Part shown: positions 21,560 through 32,267 of the stretch, piece by piece
How positions within the stretch are numbered: the stretch's first letter is position 1
Layout of the letters: each line of letters opens with the position of its first letter
From: Clytia hemisphaerica
Taxonomy: Eukaryota; Cnidaria; Hydrozoa; Leptothecata; Clytiidae
Reading direction: 5' to 3'
NCBI GenBank assembly: GCA_902728285.1
Contig: CACVBU010000743.1
Location: 1,587,917 to 1,651,916, forward strand
Length of the DNA stretch: 64,000 nucleotides
Notes under the pieces: model-generated
Database searches by the model: none
What the model saw: only the letters and a program-made list of their open reading frames with translations
What the model was told of the DNA's origin: nothing
Made by a program: the position numbers and the translations under genes

Positions 21560-22560
21560 AGTTATTGTCTTGAATTGCTCTCAGCCAATGGTATCCTGAT
21601 ACTTTATTGTATGTAAAATTCATGGGTATTTGCCAAAAATCTAGGAGAAAGAATGTTCGCTATGTTTTTAATGTAAATAATAATAATCCTATTTTCATGG
21701 CACAATAAAATATTTCTCATAATTCGACTGATATTTTAGGAGCAAATAAAATTTTCAATTTCACACCATGACAGTTCAGCGACAGTCGGAAAATTAAACC
21801 AATCAAATCGCATGAATTTCGCGCATAAAAAACAATAGTCTGATGAAAGAGAGAAACTTTTTTGTAGCGGACACGGTAGTACTAATACGCAGAGGTCGTG
21901 AATGTGATAATAACAAAGGTGCTCTTACGTTTTAACTTAAAGGAAATATGAGAAAACATTTTAGGCTAACTTTAAACCTTTCCGAATTAGGCTTTTAAAA
22001 ATTCTGAAAACTGCAATTTGCGAAAGCTTATGCTCGACTCGCAAAAAAAAGCTTGAATTGTCGAAAGTTTGTACGCCTTCTAAGTTAAACATACGAAGAA
22101 CATACAACAAAATAAAATTGGAAGCTTTCAGCAGAGTTTTCCAATTTCATTCAGAAGTACTTGATGTGCAACTGGCGAGAGTATAAATCAAGCGGGGGAA
22201 GACATCATATCAAAGCAGATGTATGCGGTGTCGTCCTGCCGGATTGTATTTTCCAGTTTTAATTTTGCATCGGTGGATCTCTTCCACGAAACGCCGTCAA
22301 CTTCATACCAGCTCCCAAATACAACTTCTCGCTTGACGCGATTGACCTTCAATACCCAATATATACATCCACAAAATAACCTCTTTTGGAGAGAGAACAG
22401 ATTTCATACGTTCTTAAAACAGAATTTCAAAACTAAATTGAGAAAAACCTCTCAAAAGTTTTAAAAAAGTCATTATTTCGGAAAGGAAGGGTAAGGAGTT
22501 ATGCCCTCTCCCGCTGACATGGACTACAATATTGAAAATAAGGTTTAAATTATTTTTGTT
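21560..22560. other. Non-coding stretch
   Basis: About 1 kb between exons of the minus-strand gene set. Short ORFs only, none with a domain. Confidence 0.3.
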
Positions 22561-22565
22561 GTTAC

Positions 22566-22736
22566 CTTGTTTATGGGTATCGATTGGTTCAGCAGAAGCA
22601 GATGTTGGAGGAGCAGGAACAACAGCAGAGACAGATGGCGGAGGAGCAGGAGCAACAGCAGTGACAGATGGTGGAGGAGCAGGAACAACAGCAGATCCAG
22701 AAACTGGCTGTTGATTTTGAGATTTTTTCTCCTCCT
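22566..22736 (-). CDS. Pro/Ala/Val-rich linker exon
   Basis: A 171-nt minus-strand exon with clear borders (TTTTAG acceptor at 22737, CAAG|GTAACA donor). It encodes EEKKSQNQQPVSGSAVV and then three near-repeats of a VPAPPPSVTAVAP-type unit of about 13 residues. Its incoming phase exactly fits the leftover base of the 22877-23023 exon, so the two splice in frame. Likely a flexible disordered linker between folded domains. Confidence 0.55.
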
Positions 22737-22876
22737 CTAAAATGAAAAGGCGGAATTTAACGGAAATGAACTCTAAAAAAGCTTATTTACCATACCGTTT
22801 TTGGATATCCAGTCAGACGCCTATCTGTATTGTGCTGAGAGACAATTCATATACTGTAAAAAATGAGTCAATCTAC

Positions 22877-23023
22877 CTTTCAGCCATCTGGAGAAAGCTG
22901 GCAAGAACAATCGACCTTGTTTTGACTCGAGGAACTTAGCCATAGTCGAGTTCCCCCATGCGTCTTTCGTATTTGGTCCAATATCGAGCAAGATAGAGTG
23001 GTGCTCTTTTCTACTGCGACCAA
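22877..23023 (-). CDS. Coding exon, unrecognised domain (GNSTMAKFLE…FLPAFSRWL)
   Basis: A 147-nt minus-strand exon sits between TTTCAG (23024-23029) and AAAG|GTAGAT. It reads GRSRKEHHSILLDIGPNTKD, then AWGNSTMAKFLESKQGRLFL and PAFSRWLK, with one base left over that matches the next exon's phase. Composition looks like a folded, mainly helical domain. I do not know the family. Confidence 0.55.
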
Positions 23024-23167
23024 CTGAAATTAGAATACAGTTGTTTCGAAATTAAGTTAGTAAAACATTAAACCCTTTGAAATTTCAAATAATGTTTTAA
23101 TTATTTCTGCTGTATTTCCCAATCATTAATCTATTTATTTGGCAAATTTTGCGATTCGAATTTACTT

Positions 23168-23402
23168 TAGGTGTACAAGCTTCCGCGAGCAGAAACTTGT
23201 CTTTTTGGGAACAGTTTTATGCTTTAAAAAAACTGAAAAGGGAAATTCGCGAAAATGCTGGCGAAAAATCCTCGTTCCTTTAAAATCAATTGAGTAATAA
23301 TGTTGATCAAACTTGACAAAACTTTTTCCCATTTTCCACCTACAAATTTCCGTATTACTATTGATTCGCGTAAGTTTTTCGCGAAAATTTGTACGCCCCA
23401 AG
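23168..23402. repeat. Possible small TIR element
   Basis: ggtgtacaagcttccgcgag near the left end and the inverse of gcgaaaatttgtacgcccc at the right share a diverged ~20-bp inverted repeat. No target duplication was identified. Confidence 0.3.
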
Positions 23403-23530
23403 TAGTACTTACTAAAAATAATTAACTTTTTTTGTCTAATTCGTCCAGAAAACGATAAAATTCACTATCCCTGCCGTTCGTCAAATAAAAGTAATCTATA
23501 AATTACTGTATATCAAACCTTTCTTTTAAC

Positions 23531-23671
23531 TTGCATTTTTGCAACGGTGATATTTACATCTCCAGGTGGGATGTAATCTTCCAGGGTTTTGCCCTTCTTT
23601 TTTATTTCATTTTTGCACATTGGGTAAACCTTGCATTTAACCGCCACATTTTCCTCACATATATCGCAAAC
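23531..23671 (-). CDS. Zinc-ribbon-like exon
   Basis: A 141-nt exon after TTTCAG encodes VCDICEENVAVKCKVYPMCK, then NEIKKKGKTLEDYIPPGDVN and ITVAKMQ, ending at GT (a weak donor, CAA|GTTAAA). Cysteine spacing (CxxC … C … C) and the following basic KKKGK resemble the zinc-ribbon exon at 19091-19231. Its outgoing phase does not match the 22877-23023 exon directly, so an exon may be missing between them. Confidence 0.45.
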
Positions 23672-24060
23672 CTGAAATCATAAATATATTAAGCTTTTAT
23701 AAAGGCGATAGGGTTAAAGGGGCCGCCGAGCAAGTAAAATTGGTTGGTTGATGTTGAAAATATGGCTTCTGACCGATTTTATAAAAAGAATCCTTTACGA
23801 TTAGACTATTAAACATACATATTTGGCAATGATCAACATTTATTTCAACAACAATAATTGAAAGTCTTTTTCAATTTCATGATACTTTTGTATGTTGAAC
23901 ATTTGAAAAACTGCTATGAAGAAGCCATTTCTAGTAATCGTGGCAATAGAAAGTACAAAATAAGGTTCCTACTTTTTTTCGAACGCCATTCGATGTCTTC
24001 ATGACCTTTTTCTCTCTTGAGGCTTGCACTAAACAAAGAGAACTTACATTTTCACCATGA
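23672..24060. other. Non-coding stretch
   Basis: No feature recognised between the zinc-ribbon-like exon and the G-tract repeats. Confidence 0.3.
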
Positions 24061-24069
24061 GAACTTATT

Positions 24070-24350
24070 TTATAAACGGGGGGTTCGAATGAACGGGGGG
24101 GTTGGAAAATTTTCGAAATTTTAATAAACGGGGGGTACCTAATTGCCGGGGGGGGTTGGAAATTGTACTTCTGAAACCCCAAAAGTAAGGTAAATATAGG
24201 CTAAAATCAGGCTATTAAGAGCAAAATAAGGGGCCTTCTCTTTGACAGCTGAAAATATTCTTAAGAATTAATAAACGCGGGGGTCCTTATAAGGTCCGGG
24301 GGGGTTGGAAAATTTTCGAAAAATTAACAAGCGGGGGGGGGGCCGTTTAT
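24070..24350. repeat. G-tract repeat region
   Basis: Repeated pieces of the form ataaacggggggt…ttggaaaattttcgaaa with six to ten consecutive G. A related stretch with gggttggaaaattttggaaa is at 31370-31475. Four or more G-tracts in close order could form G-quadruplexes. Confidence 0.55.
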
Positions 24351-24359
24351 TTGGCACCT

Positions 24360-24890
24360 AAGAGTAAGAAAAAAGCCTCGAGGCCACGATAGAAAACAAG
24401 ATTAACTGAAAATTTCATTTCATTTTGTGCACTCAAAAAATCATTATCGTTCGAAGTTAACTTTGACTGATTTAAACTTTTTTAACTGAAGAATTCCCCG
24501 ATTCAAAACAAAAAGAAAAATAAGAATCTTGTATCCATCTATGTATTTGCAATACAATAACATTTTTAAACAAAGAAATGCACATTCTTTTCTTTTTATT
24601 AATGACTACGCAGACTGAGAATGCTGCCCATAAGAGATTCAAAAGAAAGTGTTCATTTTTTGGAGTTGGCAAAAACGAAACGACAAAACATGAATCGATG
24701 AGCAAGACCACATCGTCCGAATCACGACCAGCTCCAACCGTCGTTATGAGTTCGCACTAGAGTAACAGAGACATTTCCTCCTGACAATCATTATGATAGA
24801 ATCCGTTTATGGAGCATGCGGTTGGTCAGCAGGTAAAAATGTTCGATGTACTAATGCGGCTATCACTTAGAAAAAAAATAAAATAAAAAA
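24360..24890. other. Intergenic or intronic stretch with one small ORF
   Basis: The plus-strand ORF 24578-24760 starts with a short hydrophobic run (MHILFFLLMTT) and contains KRFKRKCSF. It is too short and unsupported to call a gene. Nothing else was seen. Confidence 0.25.
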
Positions 24891-24984
24891 CAATTCACGC
24901 CCAAAAACCCATTATTAAAAGAATCCGGTAAGAAACGGGATAAACACGTTTTGATTTATGACTTCCTCCCTTTCCTTCTGATAC

Positions 24985-25146
24985 CTGTGTGAAGTACATC
25001 AACAGAGCATAGTTTTGGTCCGATCTCGGGTCACCCTGTTTGAATAAGGCTTTTTCTTCTTCTTTCATAATGAGATTTATTTTCTTCATCAGAGGGTCCA
25101 AAATGCTAACAGAGCCGATGCACTCTTTTAATTCAAGGTAATTCAA
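24985..25146 (-). CDS. GDPRSDQNYALL exon, open copy
   Basis: Minus-strand exon reading NYLELKECIGSVSILDPLMK, then KINLIMKEEEKALFKQGDPR and SDQNYALLMYFTQ, with donor CACAG|GTATCAG. Copies at 9.3 and 17.1 kb are frame-broken, which makes this the best-preserved member. The helical, charged character suggests a protein-protein interaction or dimerisation segment. The 10-bp repeat attaccttga at its start obscures the acceptor. Confidence 0.45.
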
Positions 25147-25199
25147 GGTAATTCATTTCTAGTAATCGTGTGCATTGAAATAAAATTAGATTAAGGTGT

Positions 25200-25500
25200 T
25201 CATTTATTGGTATAGTACGACCGGCACTTTTGATTCACTACATTTCTTACACCATTGTTCGTTCTTAATTCCTTGTATTCCTCTTGGTATTGTTTCTTCT
25301 GAACTCTGTCCAGCAGATTTTGAAGCCGTGTGGGCGAAAGTCGACTGCACAAGATCGTTTTTCCTTTATAGCTTTGCTCCACTTCTTTTTATCTTTGAGT
25401 CTTTTTTTCTTCGATCGTGAAAACATTTTCCATTTCTTTTTCGATTATCGACACTACTGGGTATTTTTCCTTTTTTTGCCACATGTGTCAATGTTGATGA
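25200..25500 (-). pseudogene. Basic-linker exon, copy 2 (frame-broken)
   Basis: Paralogue of 15806-16129. It contains YKGKTILCSRLSPTRLQNLL in one frame and a decayed copy of the VFTI…KTQR segment in another, so at least one frameshift lies near 25390. It may retain a GTGTAAG donor after ELRTNN. Confidence 0.4.
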
Positions 25501-25536
25501 TGTTGCTGTCGATGTCGATGTTGATGTTGATGTTGA

Positions 25537-25864
25537 TTATGCGCAAATATTTTTCATCTCCGGTTTTATGGTGCGTGTGACGGCGATAAAAGTAAGCAAA
25601 CATGGTAGACTCATCACTTTCCGTTCAATCTGTTCCGACCTTCTGCGCGTGGGTCTTGATTTAAGTTCTTGGCAGAGACGGGCAAACCAAGGACCCAATT
25701 CGTTGTCCTCCACGAACCTGGTCAACCCTGAACCCTTTTTGAGATGTTAGCATAAAACTTTTTGCTTTGCTTATACAATTTCGAAATTTGCGTCTTGTTT
25801 GTCCAACATTGAACATAAATGAAGTATCATTGACTGCACATCGTTCTTCTAGCATTTTGATCAC
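25537..25864 (-). CDS. SANT/Myb-like DNA-binding exon (frameshifted)
   Basis: One frame reads CAVNDTSFMFNVGQTRRKFR, then NCISKAKSFMLTSQKGF. The reading continues in the next frame as TRFVEDNELGPWFARLCQEL and KSRPTRRRSEQIERK. Spaced aromatic residues and the QTRRKFRNCISKAK helix resemble Myb/SANT-like or MADF-like domains of invertebrate transposon-related proteins. That match is from memory and uncertain. The shift near 25735 means a break or an intron. It is the most 5' member of the minus-strand exon set. Confidence 0.4.
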
Positions 25865-25999
25865 TTGTTGAAAAACTTCTTTGTCTCTCTTATTTGAGGA
25901 GAGCGATGTAAAAAGATTTTTTTTTCAGAATTATGTCAATCATGTCTGTTACAAGACACTGAGGCCAAATAGCCTTTGTACCCGATTTTTTAGACCTAC

Positions 26000-26202
26000 C
26001 CTGGTGGGGTAGAGGTCCTATGAATTAACCTGTGTTTGTTTGTCCGTCCGTCCGTTCGTCTGTTACCAACTTTTCTCAGGACTGAATCATAGGAATCTTT
26101 TGATTTTTGGTACAAAGGTGCAAAATGGTGGTGGCCAAAATGTGACGGAGCCCGATTTTCTCGAAAAGTTTTTGGGCAAATTTGGGCCAAAAAACGACTA
26201 AA
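26000..26202. repeat. Interspersed repeat with gtccgtccg microsatellite, copy 1
   Basis: Shares ccggtggggagaggtcctat-like sequence, a gtcc run, ctgttaccaacttttctcag and the following ~120 bp with 28565-28770. Confidence 0.65.
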
Positions 26203-28080
26203 CTAGAGTATATGTATAAGAATTGCGAAGCGATCCAGGCAAGTCACTCGATTTGCAAGTTGCAAGCAAAATATTTATAGGGTCACACACTAGAAATTGC
26301 AAGTTAAAATAGATTCGTAAATGTAAACCCCGCGAAACCCCGAAAACTGATCAGGTTCAGGGAGACTGAGCCTCTTTAGAGATATAGAGATTAGAAACAC
26401 TTCAGGTGTACAAACTTACGACGTTTACTTCTACGGATTTGAGGGAAATTATATGATTTTTTCCATGAATCGTTGTTAAAAGTTCAATAATCATTTGTCC
26501 GCCTAGACTATGTTATAGTCTAAGACGAGTTTCATCTAAGAGGAACAAACGTGAAGACGGGAATTTTTTACGGGAGTAGTTGTTGTCTTAGACTATATCA
26601 ATTCGGTTTTATTGTCATAAAAGCTAAAGATGAATGCGTTTAAGTAAGGTCTTATCTTCAGCCTCCAAATTATCCTACAAGAACATTCTTCTTCACCAGA
26701 CCCAGAACCATCATGCTCAAAGAAAACAACCATTTTTTGGATAAAGTTCACTTCCTACTCCCTTCGATTTTGTGTTGTTTTGATTTTCTCTACCAAGTTC
26801 GTCTATAAATTTGCAGGGATTTTGCGCAAAATTCACCGACCCTTCTCCAAGGTCGGTAAGGGCAAAGATAAAATCAAGAAAAGCGCCAAATTGATATCGT
26901 CCGTAAACACAGACTCTATCCGCCGCGAAACATATTACGTTTTATAATATACAAATTATGTTATATCATAATTATATATTATACGGACGATAGCATCGTC
27001 TATTGTCCGCCCTGAGCCTTGAGTATCTTTATTTCTTAGTTTTTGTTTTAGACTCGTTTTACTTCCGGTTTCGAACTCCTTGCGTTCAAAATCGAACTTT
27101 CCAATCTTTCTAATTTTAAATTTCGAACGTTCGAATAAAGATAACATTCGAAAACTTTTTTCCTAACATAAACACCCCTGTGTCATATAGACCCGCTGGA
27201 AAACTTGGCAAAAATTTCGTCCCGGGAGGGAAAATACATCTCTAGCCTCTTCAAAAGGTCTTCCTTGCAAAGAGCCCAGAGAATCAAAAAAAAGTTAAAC
27301 AAACTTTAAACATCACTCGGTTTATTGAAACAGGGATGTGAATACAGAGGATTTCAAGACTAGAATTTAATAGAAATAAGTTGACTTATGTAGTTTCAAA
27401 ATTCAATAACCATATTAATTAGGAATATTGTATCATTGCATCGTAAATTCTGAAAAATTTAACAAAGTTCTAATAATTATATCTAAACTATTAGCGCTGT
27501 AAAATCCTGAGATAAAAATAAAGAAAAACCAGATAAAAAAACTGAGATATAGAAAGTATTCTTCAACGATTCTACTGAGTAAAACCTCTAAATTTTACTG
27601 GCTGTGATTTTTTTCAAAATGGGGAAACTCTTATCTTAAATTTGCTGGAGGCAAGTACTTGGCAGTCTTTTACCCTCTTACTCGAGTTGTTGACAAACAG
27701 GAGCAAACTCTTCACATAAAAAGTAAAAAATCTGTGACTTTTTTCTCGGCTGTAGCACAGGAATTTAAAACAGTTAAAATGCATCCATAAACATAATGTC
27801 ATGTTTTGTCATTGTATTTCGACATTTTACAAGTCATTACCATAAATTACCATTACCAACAATAAAATCTTTTAAAATACAATCACATGTCAATGTTCTA
27901 TTTCTCTGACCACGAATGCGTATTCATAAACAACAAACAACAACCAAAGATCCCTCATCATCGAGGGTCGGTCAAGCCAAAATTTCATAAACAACGACAT
28001 CAAACATTTTTCCTTTCACAATATAAGGGGAGAAATAAATTCTTCCAGGTTAGCCATATCCATATCCATATCCAAAAGTG
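26203..28080. repeat. Large interspersed repeat block, copy A
   Basis: From agtatatgtataagaattgc to the tccaggttagccatatcc region this block is a high-identity direct copy of 33668-35192. It carries a 499-bp insertion (26504-27002) that copy B lacks, and it lacks the 157-bp insertion of copy B. No conserved ORF was found. Confidence 0.85.
26504..27002. mobile_element. 499-bp TIR element with 9-bp TSD
   Basis: TAGACTATGTTATAGTC at the left and the inverse of TAGACGATGCTATCGTC at the right form the terminal repeats. ttgtccgcc is duplicated on both sides (26495-26503 and 27003-27011). The paralogous site in copy B (near 34105) has a single ttgtccgcc, which proves the insertion. A 9-bp duplication fits Mutator-like elements. 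No transposase is encoded. Confidence 0.8.
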
Positions 28081-28367
28081 CAAAATAAAATACCTCTATT
28101 TTTTTTTTTTTTTTGAAAATCTTCATCGAACAGGTGGATTTTCAAATGAACACAATTAATGTGTTCCTGTTTTCCGTTTGCATTTGTTCGCCCAGTTAGC
28201 ATCTTTTTCCCCGTGCATCCCAAACTTTGACTCGTTATAATCTTTCCAATCCTTTTCACCTCAGAGTCTGTAAATTTTTCTTTATAAAGTCTAGCGACGT
28301 TCTTTAGACTTATGACCAGGCAACTTGCTTTGCAAAGTAAATTCGTCGAGTGTCTGCAGTCTTTCAA
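28050..28367 (-). pseudogene. Possible retroposed coding fragment with poly-A
   Basis: A 105-codon minus-strand ORF includes KNVARLYKEKFTDSEVKRIG and GKIITSQSLGCTGKKMLTGR. Part of its 3' side is a run of about 17 A (minus sense, 28099-28116). Residue composition looks protein-like, but no family is recognised. A 3' poly-A without flanking introns would suit a retrocopy; target duplications were not found. Confidence 0.25.
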
Positions 28368-28564
28368 GTAGTTGGTGCACTAAATTGTGATAAAAAGTTA
28401 ATAGATTATAGCTTCAACTGTGGTTTTGTTTCACCTTCATTTTTCAATACTATACAAGAAGGGGTACTTAGAAAATCTCAGTCATCACGGACGTTTAGTG
28501 ACAAGCAGTGGTTTACTAAAAATATTTTATTGGTACTAAAATTAGTGATTTTATCCATTTATTC

Positions 28565-28770
28565 GACTAACTGCTACCCCGGTGGGGAGAGGTCCTATAA
28601 ATTAACCTGTGTTCGTCCGTCCGTCCGTCCGTCCGTCCGTCAGTTCGTTCGTTCGTTCGTCTGTTACCAACTTTTCTCAGGATTGAATCATAGGAATCTT
28701 TTGATTTTTGGTACAAAGGTGCAAAACGGTGGTGGTCAAAATGTGACGGTTCCCGATTTTCTCGAAAAAA
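28565..28770. repeat. Interspersed repeat with gtccgtccg microsatellite, copy 2
   Basis: Second copy of 26000-26202, with a longer (gtcc)n and (gttc)n run at 28614-28662. Confidence 0.65.
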
Positions 28771-29339
28771 TTTTGGTTGCTTGGTGTGTTTTTATAGAAA
28801 AACTGGCCAAATTTGATATATTTGATTTTTAGCACAAAGATGCATAACTATAAACCCTCGAATGTGATGGAGCTCGATTTTTGGGAAAAAATCTTTTGGG
28901 TAAATTTCAGCTAAAAAAACGGCTAAAAAAGGGTTTTTTGGACTTTGTGAATTATTGGATCATTGATTTTTTGCATGAAAGTAGATAAAAGATGGCTCAA
29001 GCAGATTTAAAAAAAATAAAGATTTTTCAGCTCAAAAAACGCATCTTTTCTATAAGAATCACTATTAATAAGCATACATCAATGTTCTTAGTCAAATTAC
29101 TGAATTTTTTGATAAGATAGATGTTTCTTTTTGCTCACGAAGTCTTGAATATAAAAAAATATTTCAAGATCATGAAATTTTGGTTTCTAAACGGTTTTTT
29201 TTTATAGGAAACAAACAACTAATTTTAATAGATCGTCACTATTTGTGTTTTGAATGATTTTTTAATGGTCACGCTCACGTAGATATCAATTTTGTTTTAA
29301 ATGCATAACCAGGTAGGTCCATAAAAGTATAATGCATTT

Positions 29340-29402
29340 TGGACCAGTCTGTAAGAGAAAAATTCATATATTTAAAGAAACCAACTCATACGTTTCAAGT
29401 TC
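29340..29402. repeat. Fragment shared with 19220-19285
   Basis: The stretch agagaaaaattcatatattt aaagaaaccaact follows the same order as the sequence just beyond the zinc-ribbon exon at 19.2 kb. It is cut off by the assembly gap. Confidence 0.6.
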
Positions 29403-29614
29403 NNNNNNNNNNNNNNNNNNNNNNNNNNNNNNNNNNNNNNNNNNNNNNNNNNNNNNNNNNNNNNNNNNNNNNNNNNNNNNNNNNNNNNNNNNNNNNNNNN
29501 NNNNNNNNNNNNNNNNNNNNNNNNNNNNNNNNNNNNNNNNNNNNNNNNNNNNNNNNNNNNNNNNNNNNNNNNNNNNNNNNNNNNNNNNNNNNNNNNNNNN
29601 NNNNNNNNNNNNNN
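29403..29614. other. Assembly gap
   Basis: A run of 212 N. ORFs spanning it are artefacts. Confidence 0.98.
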
Positions 29615-29775
29615 TCTAAGGAAGGGCGGACGGCTTTCTCAATCATTTCTGCGTTTGAAAGATTGGATATATATAGTAATTTTTCATTTGCGCTCCCCAG
29701 CGTAGGTGAGATTTAAAGGTACATATACACGATAGCAAAACTGCTTCGCTCATGTATATTCGCTTCGCAAAAATT
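29615..29775. repeat. Tail-block repeat, copy 1
   Basis: tctaaggaagggcggacggc through gtatattcgcttcgcaaaaa is shared with 32492-32650 and 37409-37568. Its left part is lost in the gap. Confidence 0.8.
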
Positions 29776-30715
29776 TATCTTCACGGCACCGAAAATGTCC
29801 GAGTTAGGGTTTTTTTCCAAAAGAGACATTTCGTCGTTTCCGTATATCTTGTATCTCTTCCTTCACCTATGAGACAGCTGATTGGTTGATACTTTCGTAC
29901 TATCAGACAACTGATTGGTTGATATTTTCTTTGTTATGGTTTCGATCTTTTCATTTTATTTTATCGAAACCATATTGTGAATTTTTATTCTAAGAATATT
30001 TCCTGGAAGAATTTTCTCGACCTGGAAGCTTTTGGAAAACTCTACCAACTAGCTACCAGTTTAGTGAATTTGTTGCTCTGCTGTGGCGATTATCATTTGG
30101 AAAAATCATATAATTAGTTTCATCCACCATAACATTTTGGATTCAACAAAACACAACACATAACTTTGTGCACCAACAGGGAAGTATATATTTGTTGACT
30201 TTTCCTCACTTTTAGCAGTGGGAAGGAAATTGCACTCCACCTTTTACAGTCATAGTTTTCTTTTCACTTGAGAGAAACTTTTCTTGACACAATAGTTAAA
30301 TTTCCCAGCATCCTGTCTGTCTGTCTGTAACTATCTGATCTGATTAAGAAATATCAACACACTTTTTATAAATAAAAAATTTGATGTCCGACTAAAACAG
30401 AACAATCCTAAATATCCACTATTTCTATATTTCTCTCATCGTGTTCGTCAAAATGTCAGGACAATCAAGACTTTTTCCACTAGGGGCTAAAAAATTTGGG
30501 CCAAAATGTCTGCTTTTTTGATTATATATATTCTGTCGAAAGTTTTGTGACTTTGTTTATAATTTTGACATTAACTGTGTTAACTCAGGAAAGTTAATGA
30601 TTAGGGAATTGTTTATCGCTATGTCAAATGCACCGATTGAAACATACCATTTGATTCCTTCTTTTTGTCGTGGGCCGGATTATGATCACAGTCACTTACA
30701 ACAGTTTGATGCTCA
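29776..30715. other. Non-coding stretch
   Basis: AT-rich. Contains a short local duplication of cagctgattggttgatact (29870-29925). Nothing else was recognised. Confidence 0.35.
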
Positions 30716-30724
30716 AAAATGTCT

Positions 30725-31135
30725 AATATAAACCGCGAAATTAAGTTCCCGCAAAATTTTCTGAAATCACCAATCCGCGAAATTAAATTACCGCGAAATT
30801 TTAAAAAGGCAAACCGCGAAATTTTTCATAATTTTTAATAACATTTCTTTGAAATACGTGTATAGTTTGTGAGTTTTCATAAGATTCACTGTCAAATGTC
30901 AGCCTCAGGTTCCTTATAAAGGTGTTTCTTATAAAAAACAACGTGTAGTCAAATAAAAAAAATCAAATATTTCAGTGATCCGCGAAATTTAATTCCCGCA
31001 AAATTTTTTAATACCGATGAACCGCGAAATTAAATTCCCGCGAATTTTTTAGAAATCGATGAACCGCGAAATTAAATTCCCGCGAAAAAAAACAATTTGA
31101 CCAACCGCGAAATTAAGTTCCCGCGAAAATTTCTT
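30725..31135. repeat. Degenerate CCGCGAAATTAAATTCCCGCG repeats
   Basis: About eight occurrences of a motif close to aaccgcgaaattaaattccc with spacing of roughly 40-60 bp, in one orientation. In between are gcgaaatttt stretches. No coding content. Confidence 0.6.
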
Positions 31136-31139
31136 CCCT

Positions 31140-32260
31140 TAAGGTAACTTTCACTGACCAACGATGTAAAAACAATAGATAACCAACTACCTCTAGAAGG
31201 CAATGATTTAACTTTGTGTTAAAGTGTGCCAGGTCATTTATTTGAGGGCTATGCATGTTAGCCTCCACTGATGCAAGTTACCCCCATCTCACGGTATATA
31301 ATTGTGCTTTAAATGTGGAAAGCTGTCAATTTGGAAATTTTCTTCCACGTTTGTCTATACTCTCGGTTAGTAGGGGGGCTTGGAATAAGCAGGGTGCAGG
31401 GGGTTGGAAGAAATCTCAAAATTTAATATGCGAGGGGGAGGGGTTGGAAAATTTTGGAAAAATTAATTAGCAGCCCCAACCCCCGGCTACCGTAACTTGG
31501 TCTAATGTCAACACCCCTCCTCTAATTCCGACACCCTTTTTATGGCCTGTCGATATTAGACCAACTTGCGGTATTAGGTACCCGACAGTATGGGAAACTT
31601 TTGTTGTTGACTTGAAGTTTTCTTCCGCATACGTTTTTTTCCCTTTGCGCATTCTTTCAGATTACAAAAATGTTTTCCCATAAGATTTTTTTCCCTTCTT
31701 GCATCTGTTGGAAATTATGATCATATGAAATTACTTTGTCCTGTTTTGAAAGTTTTTTCCTTTTTTTAACATTATTAGTATATTATGATAATGCAAAATG
31801 ACTTTTTCTTATTATGAAATTATTTGTGAAGGTGAAGCGTGACGCTACAGATCAAATCTGTGTTTTGACTGGACTCACCAACCTTTATGATTATAAGGGT
31901 ACAGTTTGTTTTTTATTTTTTTAAATTCAAAATGCCCTGAATGTGTTACTGTTGTGTTTTCATCTTACTTTTCTTATATTGTTGCTTCTTTAAACTTTTT
32001 GCTATTTATTCTAGAAAATGAAAAATAGAACGGTTGAAGCTTCATTTTTCATCAATGAGAGAATCTACAGATGTCATTTTTATAGAGAGGGACTATAAAA
32101 TTTTTGCGAATGATAGGATATTCGGAAAGACTGCAGCGAATGTATTAAGTAAAACTTCACAAATGCCATTGAATATACAGTGTTTGTATGTCTTAAATTT
32201 TTTGCTTGCAACTTGCGAATCAAGGAGGCTCTGGATCGCTTCGCAACTTTTATACATATA
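31140..32260. other. Non-coding stretch with a G-tract repeat
   Basis: Includes the 31370-31475 relative of the 24.1-kb G-tract repeat and otherwise AT-rich sequence. No gene is supported. Confidence 0.35.
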
Positions 32261-32267
32261 CGGCTTG

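Noticed and set aside
22532..22714. Plus-strand ORF with signal-peptide-like start and GGAGTTA repeats
   Set aside because: The minus strand has an exon with exact splice borders and in-frame phase over the same bases, so the plus ORF is a shadow.
24578..24760. Small secreted peptide (hydrophobic start, dibasic sites)
   Set aside because: Hydrophobic run too short, single cysteine, no paralogue or splice support.
28614..28662. (GTCC)n/(GTTC)n as a functional element
   Set aside because: Simple microsatellite within a dispersed repeat.
29332..29716. ORFs across the N run
   Set aside because: Most codons are unknown bases.
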